DNA from: Taeniopygia guttata
Lineage: Eukaryota > Chordata > Aves > Passeriformes > Estrildidae
Assembly: GCF_048771995.1 (NCBI RefSeq)
Contig: NC_133034.1
Span: forward strand, 4,431,501 to 4,495,500
Direction: 5' to 3'
DNA length: 64,000 bases
The position numbers and the translations under genes are program-made. Each line of letters opens with the position of its first letter. The stretch's first letter is position 1. Below are positions 10,601 to 40,700 of this stretch, one piece after another. The notes beneath the pieces were generated by a model that saw only the letters and a list, made by a program, of their open reading frames with translations, had not been told where the DNA came from and made no database searches.

Positions 10601-11862
10601 AGGAGGATTTACCAAGGATTTGCAACTTTCAGCCATGTAAGCCAAAATCAGCCGAAGCCCTGCTCTCCTTCAAGTATCAAAATTTCAACAGTCCTGAGTT
10701 CCACTGAGCACCTTCTCCTCCTGCCCACTTTTCCCCCAGAAATTAAATGTCATATCACTTAAATGCAGTGTTAAAGAACACCAGTTTAAATGCACAAAGA
10801 GTGGATCATATAGGAAGACAAAGATACTGCAACAGACTGGTAATTCTGAAGAGACAGGCTCTGAGCAAACCAACATTCTCATGTCTGGGTGAAGCAGCTG
10901 CTGGAGATGAGTGGTTTCTTCATTTCCCTTTGTCAGTGTACGAGCAAAGCTTGTACAACATGCAAGAAAGGGGAAGAGCCCATTTCCCAGGAACACAGGA
11001 CATGCCAAGTCCTCGCCGTTCACAACTGAGGCAGGAACTTCATCTGGAGCCAACTGACCCAGACTCAACCCAAAGTAAATCCCTCCTTGTCCTTGGCTGG
11101 ATTGGCAGGCCAACATCCCACAGCCTCTTTGTAGGTCCCCTGGAAAACAAAAGTGGCTCTCTGCAGCCTTGGAGGCCAAGAGGCACCATGGATCTCATCC
11201 CAAATCCTTGTAGGGCTGTCGGCACCCGGTGCCTCACTCCCACGGTCCAACGCCGATCAGCGGCGACGGAGCAAACCCAGGAGCCAAATCTTCCCAGCAG
11301 GACAGCTCAACTCCCGTGGATCCTGTGCCACAATGTTTATAAGCAGGACAGTGGATGTACCCATGGTGCAACAAAGCAGAGCTCTTGGGAGCAGCTCCTC
11401 AATCATCACCACATCTCCAGAGGTTACCGGGCCCATCGGTCCCACCCCAGCACTGGCCAACAGAGGGGGAAGATGCAGCTGGGACGGGCCAGGCTGGTGT
11501 TTGCTTTGCTCCCTTCACATGGAGGGCGAGAGATCTCTTCCACAGTGGGTGAAAAGGGTGTTTTGGAGCTGCTCTCCTCCCATCAGCAATCCAGAGTTTT
11601 TCTGGGAGGCACACCCAGGAAAGCTTGTGGGGATCCCAAGGCTGGTACTGACACGAATAATAAAACTTCAAAGAAACAGGCTGGTATAGCATAAAATTAT
11701 ATCCACCATCATTAAAGTACTCATAAGAACCTTAGTTACAAATACATTCTGTTAATCTCAGTAGAACACCGACACATGAACCCTTTCAGATACTCTTGTC
11801 ATCAAAGGTATAAACTCATGACAGGGAAAAGGGGGAAAAAAGCCCCAAAGGTTTTTTAAAAG
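7665..11862. other. Intergenic region between AQP12 and PAK2
   Basis: About 4.2 kb with no recognisable gene. It holds a short CR1 end (about 9795-9856), an A-run at 9271-9292 and a GC- and CpG-richer block at about 11020-11690. The longest open frame (10747-11694 +, 315 codons) has no domain that I recognise. The boundary between the human 3q29-like and 2q37-like blocks falls in this stretch. Confidence 0.6.
9795..9856 (+). repeat. CR1 LINE 3'-terminal fragment (short)
   Basis: The CR1 end is recognised from the block TGATCCTAAAGGTCTTTTCC followed by AACCTTACTGATTCTG. Only about 60 bp is recognisable. Confidence 0.7.
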
Positions 11863-14800
11863 TTTATTTCTAGCCCTGAAAGAACAGTTATTAAACAAAG
11901 TCAACAAATACAGTAGTTAATATTGCAGTAACAATTAAATAACATAATGGGATTAAATTACACAAAAGGCAACATTAACATCTGAAGACAGTTAAAAAAA
12001 TAAAAAGAAAGCTTGCACCTACTTCCATTCCCATTAACAGCATAAGGAACAGGGGGAAAAACAGACCAGAGAGATTTATTGACTCAATTCCAGCTGGAGA
12101 GGCCCTTAATCACATTATTTTTTGCTCCCTCCCCAGCCCCTCTGACAACAGGACCCATCTGCTGTAGCCAAATCTTTGCACCTCCCTGCACAGAGAGTTG
12201 GGGGGAAGGCTCCAATTAGTCTCATTAACACCTAAGGCAGGGCAAAGTGCTCATTCCCATGGCTATTTTTAATAAGAACTCTGATAACATCCCAGGAATC
12301 TCAGACTCCCTGCACACTCGCACCTCAGCCACAAGCTGCCCAGCTGACACCTCACAGGGATCGCGTGCACGTCTGATCCCCACTCAGGATTTTGGGTGGG
12401 CACCCAAGAGGGATGCACAGGAATCCTCACATTTGGATGCAACTCATCCCTTCCCATCATCTCCTCCAGCTCTGGCTGGTCTCCACTGCCCCAGTGCCAC
12501 AGCAGAGCTGACAGCCCAGCACCCACTCAGGGTCTGCGCTCTGCTCCCACCAGGGAAAACCTTGGAGCTTCTCACCTTGCAGGCACCCTCAGAAAAGCGA
12601 TGCCTCACCCTCCAGACACAAAAGCACAGCACAAAAACCTTCTCCTGGCCCTCCTCTCCTGCCAGCCCCACCTCTGATCCCCATGGAAACCTCACCATAG
12701 AACAGCTGCTGCGTGGGGCCAGGGAGATGTGGCACTTCCCAGCCTTGGAGCTGAACACTGTCCCAGGTCACACACACAGTTTGGGAACTCGGGACTGGGC
12801 CAAGTTTTGTGCATTAGGATGGCTGAATCTTCAGAAATCGTCTCCTAAGCAGGCTAAATTGGACAAATTTTGCAACATGTTTTAAACCATTCTCATTCAC
12901 CAGTAAAAGTGAACTAATAAGTTAAAATTACTTATGATTTCTTGTTTTCTATTTTAAAAAGCTAGATTTATCTAGATAGTGCCATTAAAAAAAAAAAAAA
13001 AAAAAAAGATGAAAGGAAGAAAAGCTCCCATTTTAACTCTGGCACAAGGAGTTTCATCAAGTCCATTGCCAGCAATGGACAAAGAGGGAACCACTGGTAC
13101 AACAGGTTTTTTCCCCAGCCAAGCCTCCTCACTGCTCCATTTGACCAGGAAGCCAGGACACAAAACAGGGTGATTACAGCATCCATGGCTCATAATAAAC
13201 TTTTTTCCAGGCAAATGCACTTGGATTACCTTACCTGGCATGAGACACTTCCTTGAATTTAAAATTTAAGGCCATAACTGTTGTCACATTTACAGCAAGA
13301 GAGATTTATCCCTGTGAGGAACAGTTAAGATAGTTAACCCAACACAGATTTTAACTACCACACAGGAGCAGAACACAAGCTGAACCTGCCCAGCAAGGCA
13401 TCCTGCTGGCCCCACATGACCCCCAGGAGCTGTGAGACCCCAGCCCTGCTCCCCTCCACCATCCCCCCATCCTGCCCAGCTGCTCTCACCTGGAAGTTTG
13501 TTTTCTCATACCTTGGCTACCAGTCCCCAAAATGTCATTCTCTCTATAGAGACACTGAAATTCTCTGAAAATTACTTCTATCCCCTGCCAGTAATGTTTG
13601 GAAAAGTGTGCAAAAATTTTTATTCAGGGTCCTCTGTCCACACCCAACCATAGCTCCGTCTGTCCCAGGCCCTGCTCCACTGGGAATGCAATACAATCCC
13701 ACTAAAGTCATGGTTATTCTTTCACAGACTCATTTGGCACATTGGTACTACTTGGCTCTTCCTTAAACACTTGGGGAGGTTGAAATGCATAGACTGTAGC
13801 ATTAGAAGGGGCACAGGCTCTGCTAAACTCAACCCTGGCAACACCCCAAGAACTCAACCGCTCAGGTTGTCGCTGTCCTTCAGAAGGAGGCACTTTTTGT
13901 GGCATTGAAGGGTTGGCTGCAGCCATCCTGGCTAGACAGCATCCTCGGTGACAAGGATCAGAGAGACACCAGGCAGTCCAACAGGCCCCACGATGGTCTG
14001 ACAGCACTGCTTCCCCTCTGCTTCATCTCACAACTTTGGCATCTCCAGGTGTTCATCATCATCTGTTCAGATCATGTTTCCAAAATCCTGTATCGTCAGT
14101 GTCCTCAGATCTGGTTATTTGTTCTTCTGGTTTCATTAGTACAAATGGAGCACATACAAAACTGGAAAAAAATAGCTCTAATACTTTAAACTCTGACAAC
14201 TCCATAGGTTGATGCATTATTTGCTTGGCAGGGGGAGGAGGGGGGAAATTACAACATATACAAAAATGTATTTGATACAAAGAAGGGAAATGTAAAATAA
14301 AAAAGTCAAAGGCACCAGCATAACTTCCAAAGCCCAAGTCAGAGCACAGATACAAGTTTGTGAACCACCCACTGCACCAAGCACATTATCTCTCAAGCTT
14401 CTGGCCAGCAAGTCTAACAGGGAAAAAAAGAGCAGACAGGAAGACAGCTGGAATTTTTTCTTGCCCTGACTAGAACTGATCATTTGATCATAAATAAAGT
14501 ATCTGACCCCAACCTACACATCCATAACCCACATCCAAAGACTTGACCGATCATTACGGTTCTGCAAAGAGATTTTTTGATTAAAAAAATGTCCACAGAG
14601 CACAGGCATGAGAAACAGCTGAATACTTCTCTTCCCCCTCTCTCTCCTTTTTCATCTTAAGAAGTGAAAAGCATCTCCAGACATTATGATTCCTTAAGTA
14701 ACCGAGTTGTTGATTCTACAGTACAGCGACAGCTGGTCCAAAAAAGAAATGAGGGGCAAGATGTACCTTCACATTTGCCACACCTGCCGTGAATCTGGTC

Positions 14801-15268
14801 ATTGGGAGCTTCCCACAGGGATTGCAGGCAGAGGGGAGGAAGAGGAGAGTCAAAGAGATCAGCAGGTAAAATTAGTACTGCTCTCTGAAAGCTTGAATCT
14901 GTCATTCAAGTATTGAAAGTACCCAGAGGGTACAACAGGAGCTGTTACAGCGAAGTCGTTAAAACCCCTTAAAGCCCCAGGCACAGCAAGTGGTATTTCT
15001 GGGCTGTCTGGGTAACAAAAATCAGAATTAAAAAACCCCACAAAGGCCAGTAATTCAGCCCTCAATTCCTTCCGGACTCCAGACAGGGATCTCTAGAGTT
15101 GCCACAATGTATTTGGGTGTCTTCTGGATGAGAGTTTCTTCCCTTTTGCCGACGTTTCCCACCCTCACAAAAACCCCTTCCCTCCCCCCCGAAGTGTAAC
15201 AATTTCATATATTATAAAGATTTGTAAAATACAAACACACAAAAAAGGAAGAAGGCTGTGGCAGGATG
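11863..15268 (-). other. Likely PAK2 3'UTR (up to about 3.4 kb)
   Basis: This follows the PAK2 stop codon on the minus strand. Human PAK2 also has a multi-kilobase 3'UTR. Minus-strand AATAAA signals appear as TTTATT at 11863-11868, 12075-12080 and 13618-13623. The stretch at 11860-12060 is AU-rich, as in many regulated 3' ends. An A-run lies at 12987-13007. The extent is inferred; no internal coding exon is recognisable. Confidence 0.45.
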
Positions 15269-33387
<18,119 letters not shown>

Positions 33388-35244
33388 GGCTCTCAATAGC
33401 TAGGGGAAGCCCTGGAAGAGAAAAAAGCGTGATTTGAACACAGGAAAAGAGCGTGGAGTACATGAAGGTACCATTCCTTCTGCTGGCAGAGGGAAAGGAG
33501 GCGTGAATTCAGCTCTGAGGAACGCAGACACTGCCGCCTCCACCAAAGGAAGCAAATCCCTTCCTCATTCCCACTTCTGGGCCACCCATTCATTTGTGCC
33601 AGCAGCAGCATTTGTGGGATGGAGCGACAAACATTTCCAGTGATAAAAGTAATCCAGACCAGATGAACAATTCCCAGATCTGGTTCTCTGTTCACACAAA
33701 GGGCCTAAGTACAACATCCTTTGCGGGTAGCTCTAGTCTAAAAAGCTTCACGCTCTAGTACCAGACAGCTTTAAAAGCCTTAGATGCTTTCCTTCTTGTC
33801 ACTTACCAGACAAGACCTTGGGGACAAAGGAACAGCTTATGTTTGTAAGCCGTAATTCAGCACACTATCCACATTAAGTTCCACTCAAAACACCTCTACC
33901 CAAAGCATACTGCCTACATTAAAGAGCTCAGCACTGAGAGCCACAGGATCCACTTCTGAATGAGGCTTGTCTTGCTTCCCCCCTTGCTGCCAAACTTTCT
34001 CCACTTGCAGAAAATAACACATAGTATCACCAGAATCCTCTTTGAATCCTCAACAAAAGCATGAGCGAAAACAGGGACAAACAGCTGCTAGAGCTGCAAC
34101 AACAGCACAATAAAACATCTACGTGACACATTCCCCATTCTGAAAGATCTCTGCTAGCATTTCCTCCCTCCTTGTAGTATTTCAGGGATTTTTTTCCTGA
34201 TCAACCAGGAAACAGACAGTCTCTCTGCTACAGAGTAAAGAGCACAAAGAAGGATGTACAGAAAATACTTCCCAATGATAGCTAACAAACAGTAACAAAT
34301 GTACCCTCAGTTCCTCTGTTCACTCAAATGACAAGCTACTTCTTTGGGACAGGAGCCAACACATCTTTGTGTTGACTTCCTTCTCCTCTCACAACAGTTG
34401 GAGAGGGAAATGGGAATTTCATCGGGAAGTGAATGGCCTGCAGGTGCCCACCAGCCTCCTATCACATCTCAAGGCATGACTCACACGATCAGTGGCATTC
34501 ACAAGAGCCACAGCAAGGCAGTGCCATCCCTTCTCAATTACTGTGCTCCCAACAACACAGCACCTGCATCCTGCCCAGCAGCAGAACTAAAACAACATGG
34601 GCTGTCATCCCCTGGCATTTCACAGGGAGGCTGAATGCTGCCAAACCCCAACAGAGAGACACAAGTCAGGCCAGCAGCCTGGACTGGAGCAGCACTCTGG
34701 TTTATGTTGTGAAGCTCAAGGAGATTAACACTAATTATCCCCATAAATGACCATGAAAGAATGTAATTTCTGTAATATATCATCAGAGGCACAAGCAGCA
34801 CCATGTTCTGGCAGAGCAGTAGAAACTGGACATGTGCTGGTTGCTCCATGACTTGGAGGCCAGGAGGAAGAGCACTCCAAGCTGTGCAGCACACACCTAC
34901 ACAGCCCTGCCTTGGAGCCCTTCTCTGCTGATGGAACTATCAACAGACCTGCCACCTGAACGTGGCTGCAGGGACGCAGCTGTGAATCTGGCACTGATTC
35001 CCAACACTCTCCCAAATCCACTTACTGGTTGCTCTTTCAGGTGCTGCAAGTTATCTGCAAGATTGTCCCGTTTTCCACTATAATATGTGGGACAAAAATT
35101 AAGTATCCTGCAACCCAACAGCAGGCCTGAGCAGCCAACCCACAAGGATTTTAATTCCAAATGCTTCCTTTACAAGACATTGCAGCAAGGACATGCCACC
35201 CATGTGAGACGTATAAATCAAATAAGGTATTTGCTTTATAAAAA

Positions 35245-35318
35245 TACATATATATAATAGATACACCAAATCAAACTGATTATTCATATATATGTATATA
35301 TTCCTATACATATATACT
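35245..35318. repeat. AT-rich (TA)n-like tract
   Basis: Interrupted ATATATA runs (CATATATATAATAG, TTCATATATATGTATATA). Confidence 0.8.
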
Positions 35319-36339
35319 GAAGTCAAGTTTGCAGTGATGGTAATACAGGGAACCATAATCTATGTCCCTTCTGTTAATCAAACCTCAGAAAAGAGGTGGA
35401 TATAGGGTCATTAGGTATCCAAATGGGGACAGGTAAAACAAAAAATTTCTTATTTGCAACAAATGCAATCAGACAGCCAAATAAACCATAGCAGGTAAAT
35501 AAATGCATCACATAACTTGAATGCCAAAATGGTACACTGGGCAAAGAAAACAACACCACGAGTGGCCTTTTGTCTTTTTCTAAAGCAAACCCTATTATTT
35601 CCTCCATCTGTGCAGTTTTTCTGAATTGTCTGATAAGAGCTAGTGCAGGATGTAAGGATAAACAACTCACCTGCATCTGAAACTGGACAGTAACAGACTT
35701 GGGACTCCAAACTCACAGTAACTCCCCACACACCCCCTGAGAGAGGCCAGTCACTAAATTAACAACACTGTCATATGGTATTCAGGCTACAAATAAAAAA
35801 AAAATTAAAAACACACCAAAAAATCCATCAACTGCACTTCTGCTGATGTAATTTTAAAATAAAATTCTCACTCTAGTAAAAATCCTTCATTTTCACTGAC
35901 ATGTAGCTCATCACATACTCAGCCTTGATCCAAAACAAATTATTCCTTACTATCTTGTGTGCTCAAGAGAAGAGATTGTGAAATAAGTTGGAAGTAAGGA
36001 TATGGAAATCTAAATCTATTTCAGGAGAAAATCAGTGCTTCAAGGAACTGCTGTAAAGCATCTGAGCAAACCCTGAGAGCTGCAGCTCTGATCAGCTGCT
36101 GACTGTTGCAAGTGCTCACAGAGATCCTTGACCTCGCTCAAAGTACAGCCCAGGAACTCCACAGCAGGAAAACAACCTGTGGGGCTGGTGGAGCAAACTG
36201 GAGTGACAGAAAGAGCTCAGGCATCAGCTTCCACCTCCAGGACTGGCTCCAGCACCAAAACCCTTCCAGCTCACTAAATCTGTGGTCTAGGAAAACCTCA
36301 GCTTCAAGGAAAAATTTAAACTGTAATTTATTTAACAAG

Positions 36340-36480
36340 ACATGGTAGAATTTCTGAGTGGCCATTTCAAAGATCATTAATAAAATACATGGTAGAATTT
36401 CTGAGTGGCCATTTCAAAGATCATTAATAAAATACATGGTAGAATTTCTGAGTGGCCATTTCAAAGATCATTAATAAAAT
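36340..36480. repeat. 47-bp tandem repeat, three identical copies
   Basis: Each unit starts ACATGGTAGAATTTCTGAGT and ends GATCATTAATAAAAT. Copies begin at 36340, 36387 and 36434 and look identical, which implies recent expansion or gene conversion. Confidence 0.97.
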
Positions 36481-37751
36481 AAAGTGCTGAATTCAAACCT
36501 AGTTTGCACAAAGGCCCATTTCAAAGCTTTGAATTCATCATTTAAATAAATGACAACAGATCCACTCATGCCAAGCACGTCATGAAGCACAGTTCTGATT
36601 TTCAGTCATCATGGAAGTGAAAAATCAGTAATTTTGTCCAGGTTCAAATCCAAATAGCCCTCTATCTTCTGCACTCAACTGAAGACGAGAGCAGTTCCCC
36701 TCTCCTTTATCCTTATCCTGCCTTCATCAGTCAAGGAAAGTTTCCACGGTGTCAGGAAGTATTTGGAAATGGCTACAGAGGTTTGGCATTATGGGCAATG
36801 ACTGGAGCAGGGATTGAAAAATGGAAGAAATTTTAAAGAGTGCAAATACCCCCCCCCCCAAAGCTCTGTGCTCTCTCAGCCTCCAAAGAGAAGAAGGAGC
36901 CTGTTCAGATCTCAGCAGCCAGACAGAATCACTCCTGCCCTGCCTCCTCCCATCACCCACGTGCCTGCCCTGATGATTTGCAGGGAATTGCAAAGACATT
37001 GGGAAGACATTGCAAAGACATGGGGAATTTTTTCCAGTGCCTGCCAGGAATCTGTAATCCAGCAAAGGGGATGTCAGGCTCATGTTTCGCTGACACAATC
37101 AGACAACACAAGTAATGGTGGGGTTTTTAACTTGGCTGAAAGACTTTTACTAAAATAGTTAACCTGAATTTGAGCAGCCTCACAAAAGTATGCTAAAGGT
37201 AATATATGGAAGAGGGATTCACTTTCATCTCTGCCAGTGAAGGAAATATCAGTAATAATAATAATGTATTCAAGCACATCAGCAGCTCCCCCACAATCAC
37301 TACTCACACTACATTTAGTACAAGAACTAGAAAGCAATGAATTGAACCACAGAGATTAGCTGCAAAGCTGCAAATAACACTTAACTACAGCCTTCAGACA
37401 GGTTCAGTCCCACCACAGGACACATTACACTCCCAAAAAGACAGACAAAAAAAAGCTAAAAGCTCTTCTCCCCACAGTTCTGCTGCTTAACCCACAGAGG
37501 ACATTCACAGGTGCCAGTGCTGGTGATTCTCAGTCCTCAGCCCCAGTACATGACACTCCTCCCTCCTTTTGACAAAGGTTTCTTGCTCTGCACTGAGGCA
37601 GTGAAAATTAAGTAATCTCTCCATCCAACACAGCCAAAGAACAGAGCTCTCTTGCTCTGCAGAGGCAGCAGCCAGCGACCTGCAGGGTTTGGAGACCTGG
37701 AACCAGGTTCCTCACAACTGCAGCTCCTCTCTCCCATATATCATTTAGCTT

Positions 37752-37803
37752 AGCAATGATCTCTGAGATTGAGTCCAACAGTTAACTCAGCACCACTAAC
37801 CTT
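37752..37803 (-). repeat. CR1 LINE 3'-terminal fragment (short)
   Basis: The reverse CR1 end block GATCTCTGAGATTGAGTCCA is followed by ACAGTTAACTCAGCACCACT. Confidence 0.65.
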
Positions 37804-40680
37804 TCCACCTTTGCCCAGAGAGGCTGAGGTAAGACACACACAGGGAGCTCCTTGTGTGGCTTAACCCACCTCCCCCTGCCCCTGAAGGGACCTGCCCACC
37901 ACATTCACATGCGCCAAGTTTCATTTTTACAATCTACATCCTGCTGCTGTCTTTCCTCTTTTGGGGATGGAAAAGGCCCAAAAGCCCATGGTCATGGCCA
38001 GGTCACAGGAGAGAGACAGGTTCCTGTCACTGCCCCGGTGGGAAAACACCCAGAGAAATGTAACCCTGCCAGCCAGTAAAAGCTGAAGTGAGGCTTGGGC
38101 ATGACAAACACACACTGCTGCAGCACGTCACAATGCTTTGGCTTTGACTTGCCCTTTTTTGTTGTTTGTCCCCCGCAGTTCCCCTTGTGTGAGCATAAAG
38201 CTGGGCTGCTTCCTGAAGGACTTCCTAAGCACGGCCCTAGTGCCAGCCCCGCTGCCTCGTGACAGGGACACAGCCTGACACGCACTCCAGCCCAGCTGAA
38301 GCTCTGTGCTGCTCTTCAGCCCCCCTGATTCTGGAAAAGCACAAACCTTTTTCTTCTCCAGCCTGCTTGCAGACAAGGAAAGGAAATAAAAGGGAAATTG
38401 AATAAAAGGATGAAAGGAAATAAACAAAATAGAAGACAATCATTCTGCTATAGTGCACACTCACATTTTCCCTGGAGCACTTGTATTTGAGCAGATTCAG
38501 TTTTAAATCCGGATTACAGCGCATACACATGAGCCTTACAAAGCCCTGAGCATGGGTAGGAAGATGGCACCATGTGCCAAACCAAACAGCTGGTGTAAAA
38601 AGTTCTCACAGCACAATGACCTGAATTTGTCTTCTTAAGATGTTCAAATTTGAGCAGTCTAGGCTGCACCTGTATTTCACTGCCTGGGCTGTGATACAAA
38701 AACTACATCAGGCTACTGCTTGGAAAAAGAAACCAAAACAAAACACATCCAGATTAGAGCTGCTTGATAACATGTCCCTAAATTCCTGCTCCTGGCACAC
38801 AATACTGTGCTTTACACTGCCACGATCGCTGAGGAGCCAGAGCTGAATCAGTGAAATACATCAAATAAATCTGTCACAGGAGCCTCAGAGAGCTGCAAGC
38901 TGAACTCAGCTCTTCAGTGCAAGTAAATATTATTCAGCTCATTTACTATCAGCAACACAACACAGAAGGAGCAGCACAAACATCACATTTGGCATGACTG
39001 ACCAAAAAGGAGGAGTAACAAATTTGAGGCTAGTAAGGCATTAAGAAACGACCACTTTGCTTTTGATATGTCACTACAGCTGCAGGATACTTTTGGAACA
39101 ACACCTGCAACACTTGGGCCATGCACACAGCTTGAAGGCAATGCAGCAAAACTGTCTGTGGCCTGACAGAAGGAACTGAAGAAAAGAGAAGAGGCCAAAG
39201 ATGAAGGAAGGGCTGCTGGTGGGTGCAGTCCCTGCAGAGGTTCCACTGCAGCGTCTCCAGGCAGCAGCTTCACCACTTCCCCAGGGGCCTCATGGGGCCA
39301 CTGGCAACACTTGTCACTGCATCCGAGACAGCCACAACCAGAACAGAGGAAAAGAGCAAAGGAGATGTTTGGGAAACAAATCTCCAAGAGCACACAGCCA
39401 TTAAGAACAATACAAGAGCTAGCGTGTGATGCTCCAAGGAAAGATTGGCGTGACAAGGCAGATTTAAGATAGTCATGTCCCACTCTTGCTTCATGTTATA
39501 AAAAACCTTGCTGAAAATGCCTGGAGACTCATTCCCATCCCCTCAGGCCTCCAGTGGTCTTGGTAGTTTGCTTAAACACAGCCTCCCCACACCACCACCT
39601 CCCAATACCTGAAAATCACCATACTGGAAGAGAGGAGACTTGATGCTTCATTATTCTGGAAAGGAGGTGCAGTTTCAAAGTGGAGATTGGAGAGCTGCTT
39701 ACTTCATCAGATATTCGATTTTCTTAGATCAGATTGTGCAGTCCAAAAGCAGAATGAAAAGTCTCCATGGGTATTCTTCTTTTCTCCCTGCCCCCCCTCC
39801 TTTTTTTTCAAAGGCTCCTGTTGAGCAATAGATTTCCTGTGATTAGCTCAGTGCTGATTATAGCTCACTTCCTCCCAGGGATTAGCAGAAAGCAGCTTTC
39901 TGACAAGTTTTTATTCAGATGGTGCTACCTAGCCACAGCTTCCTGCCCCATCACTAGCAGCCTCCTAGTTCAGCAGCTCAACAGCTTGAAATTATTTCAC
40001 TGCTGCAGAAAAATTCCCAAAACCAGCACATCTCAGACTGTCTTCTCTATGAAAAACAAAACAAGTCTTTTGGGATGTCTAGCTTTCCAACTTGAAGCAT
40101 TTGGAACCACGAGATTTATTTAATCGGATCCAAAAAGGAGTTTTTTGGAACAGAATGAGACTACCTTCAGAGACTGAAAATACTTATCATTTCAACTGAG
40201 AAAACAGTGCAAAAAAACCCAGCAGAGGCAGACAAAGAACTGCTTTCTTGCAGACTTGGCAAACATAGTCCTAGATCTTCTGCCTGCCAAGAGAGGATTC
40301 GTGCAAAAGCACGGACAAGAGTAACTGTGATAGTGGCCAGGGAGAGCCAGCGGGATAATCTATTCCACCTACGGGTATTGGAAACACCCGCGGATGCTCC
40401 AAGGGGCCGCTTGGAGCCATCCCTCCTCTGGAAACGCAGGTACCAACTTCCAGGGGATGTGCTGGAATCTCTCCTTCCAGCTTTAGGGGGTCTCAGAAAA
40501 GAGGATTTGGTCAATGCCAAACCACACGCCCGTGAAAACCAAGTTATTTTTATTTAGCTTTTCTTTACATGGAGTGTAGAGGAACCTACACTAACCTAAA
40601 ATACTCCGAACAAGCTCAGATTTACAACCACAAACAGGCAAGACACTGACCCTTCAAACGATGCAGTTGAGAGTTCAGCT

Positions 40681-40700
40681 GGGAAAAAAAAAAAAAAAAA
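40681..40700. repeat. Poly-A tract
   Basis: About 17 consecutive A in PAK2 intron 1. Similar runs occur near 42342 and 46552. Confidence 0.8.

Noticed and set aside
10747-11694. 315-codon open frame on the + strand between AQP12 and PAK2
   Set aside because: There is no recognisable family, and a comparably open frame lies on the other strand. It is better explained by base composition; the region is reported only as an unexplained GC-rich block.
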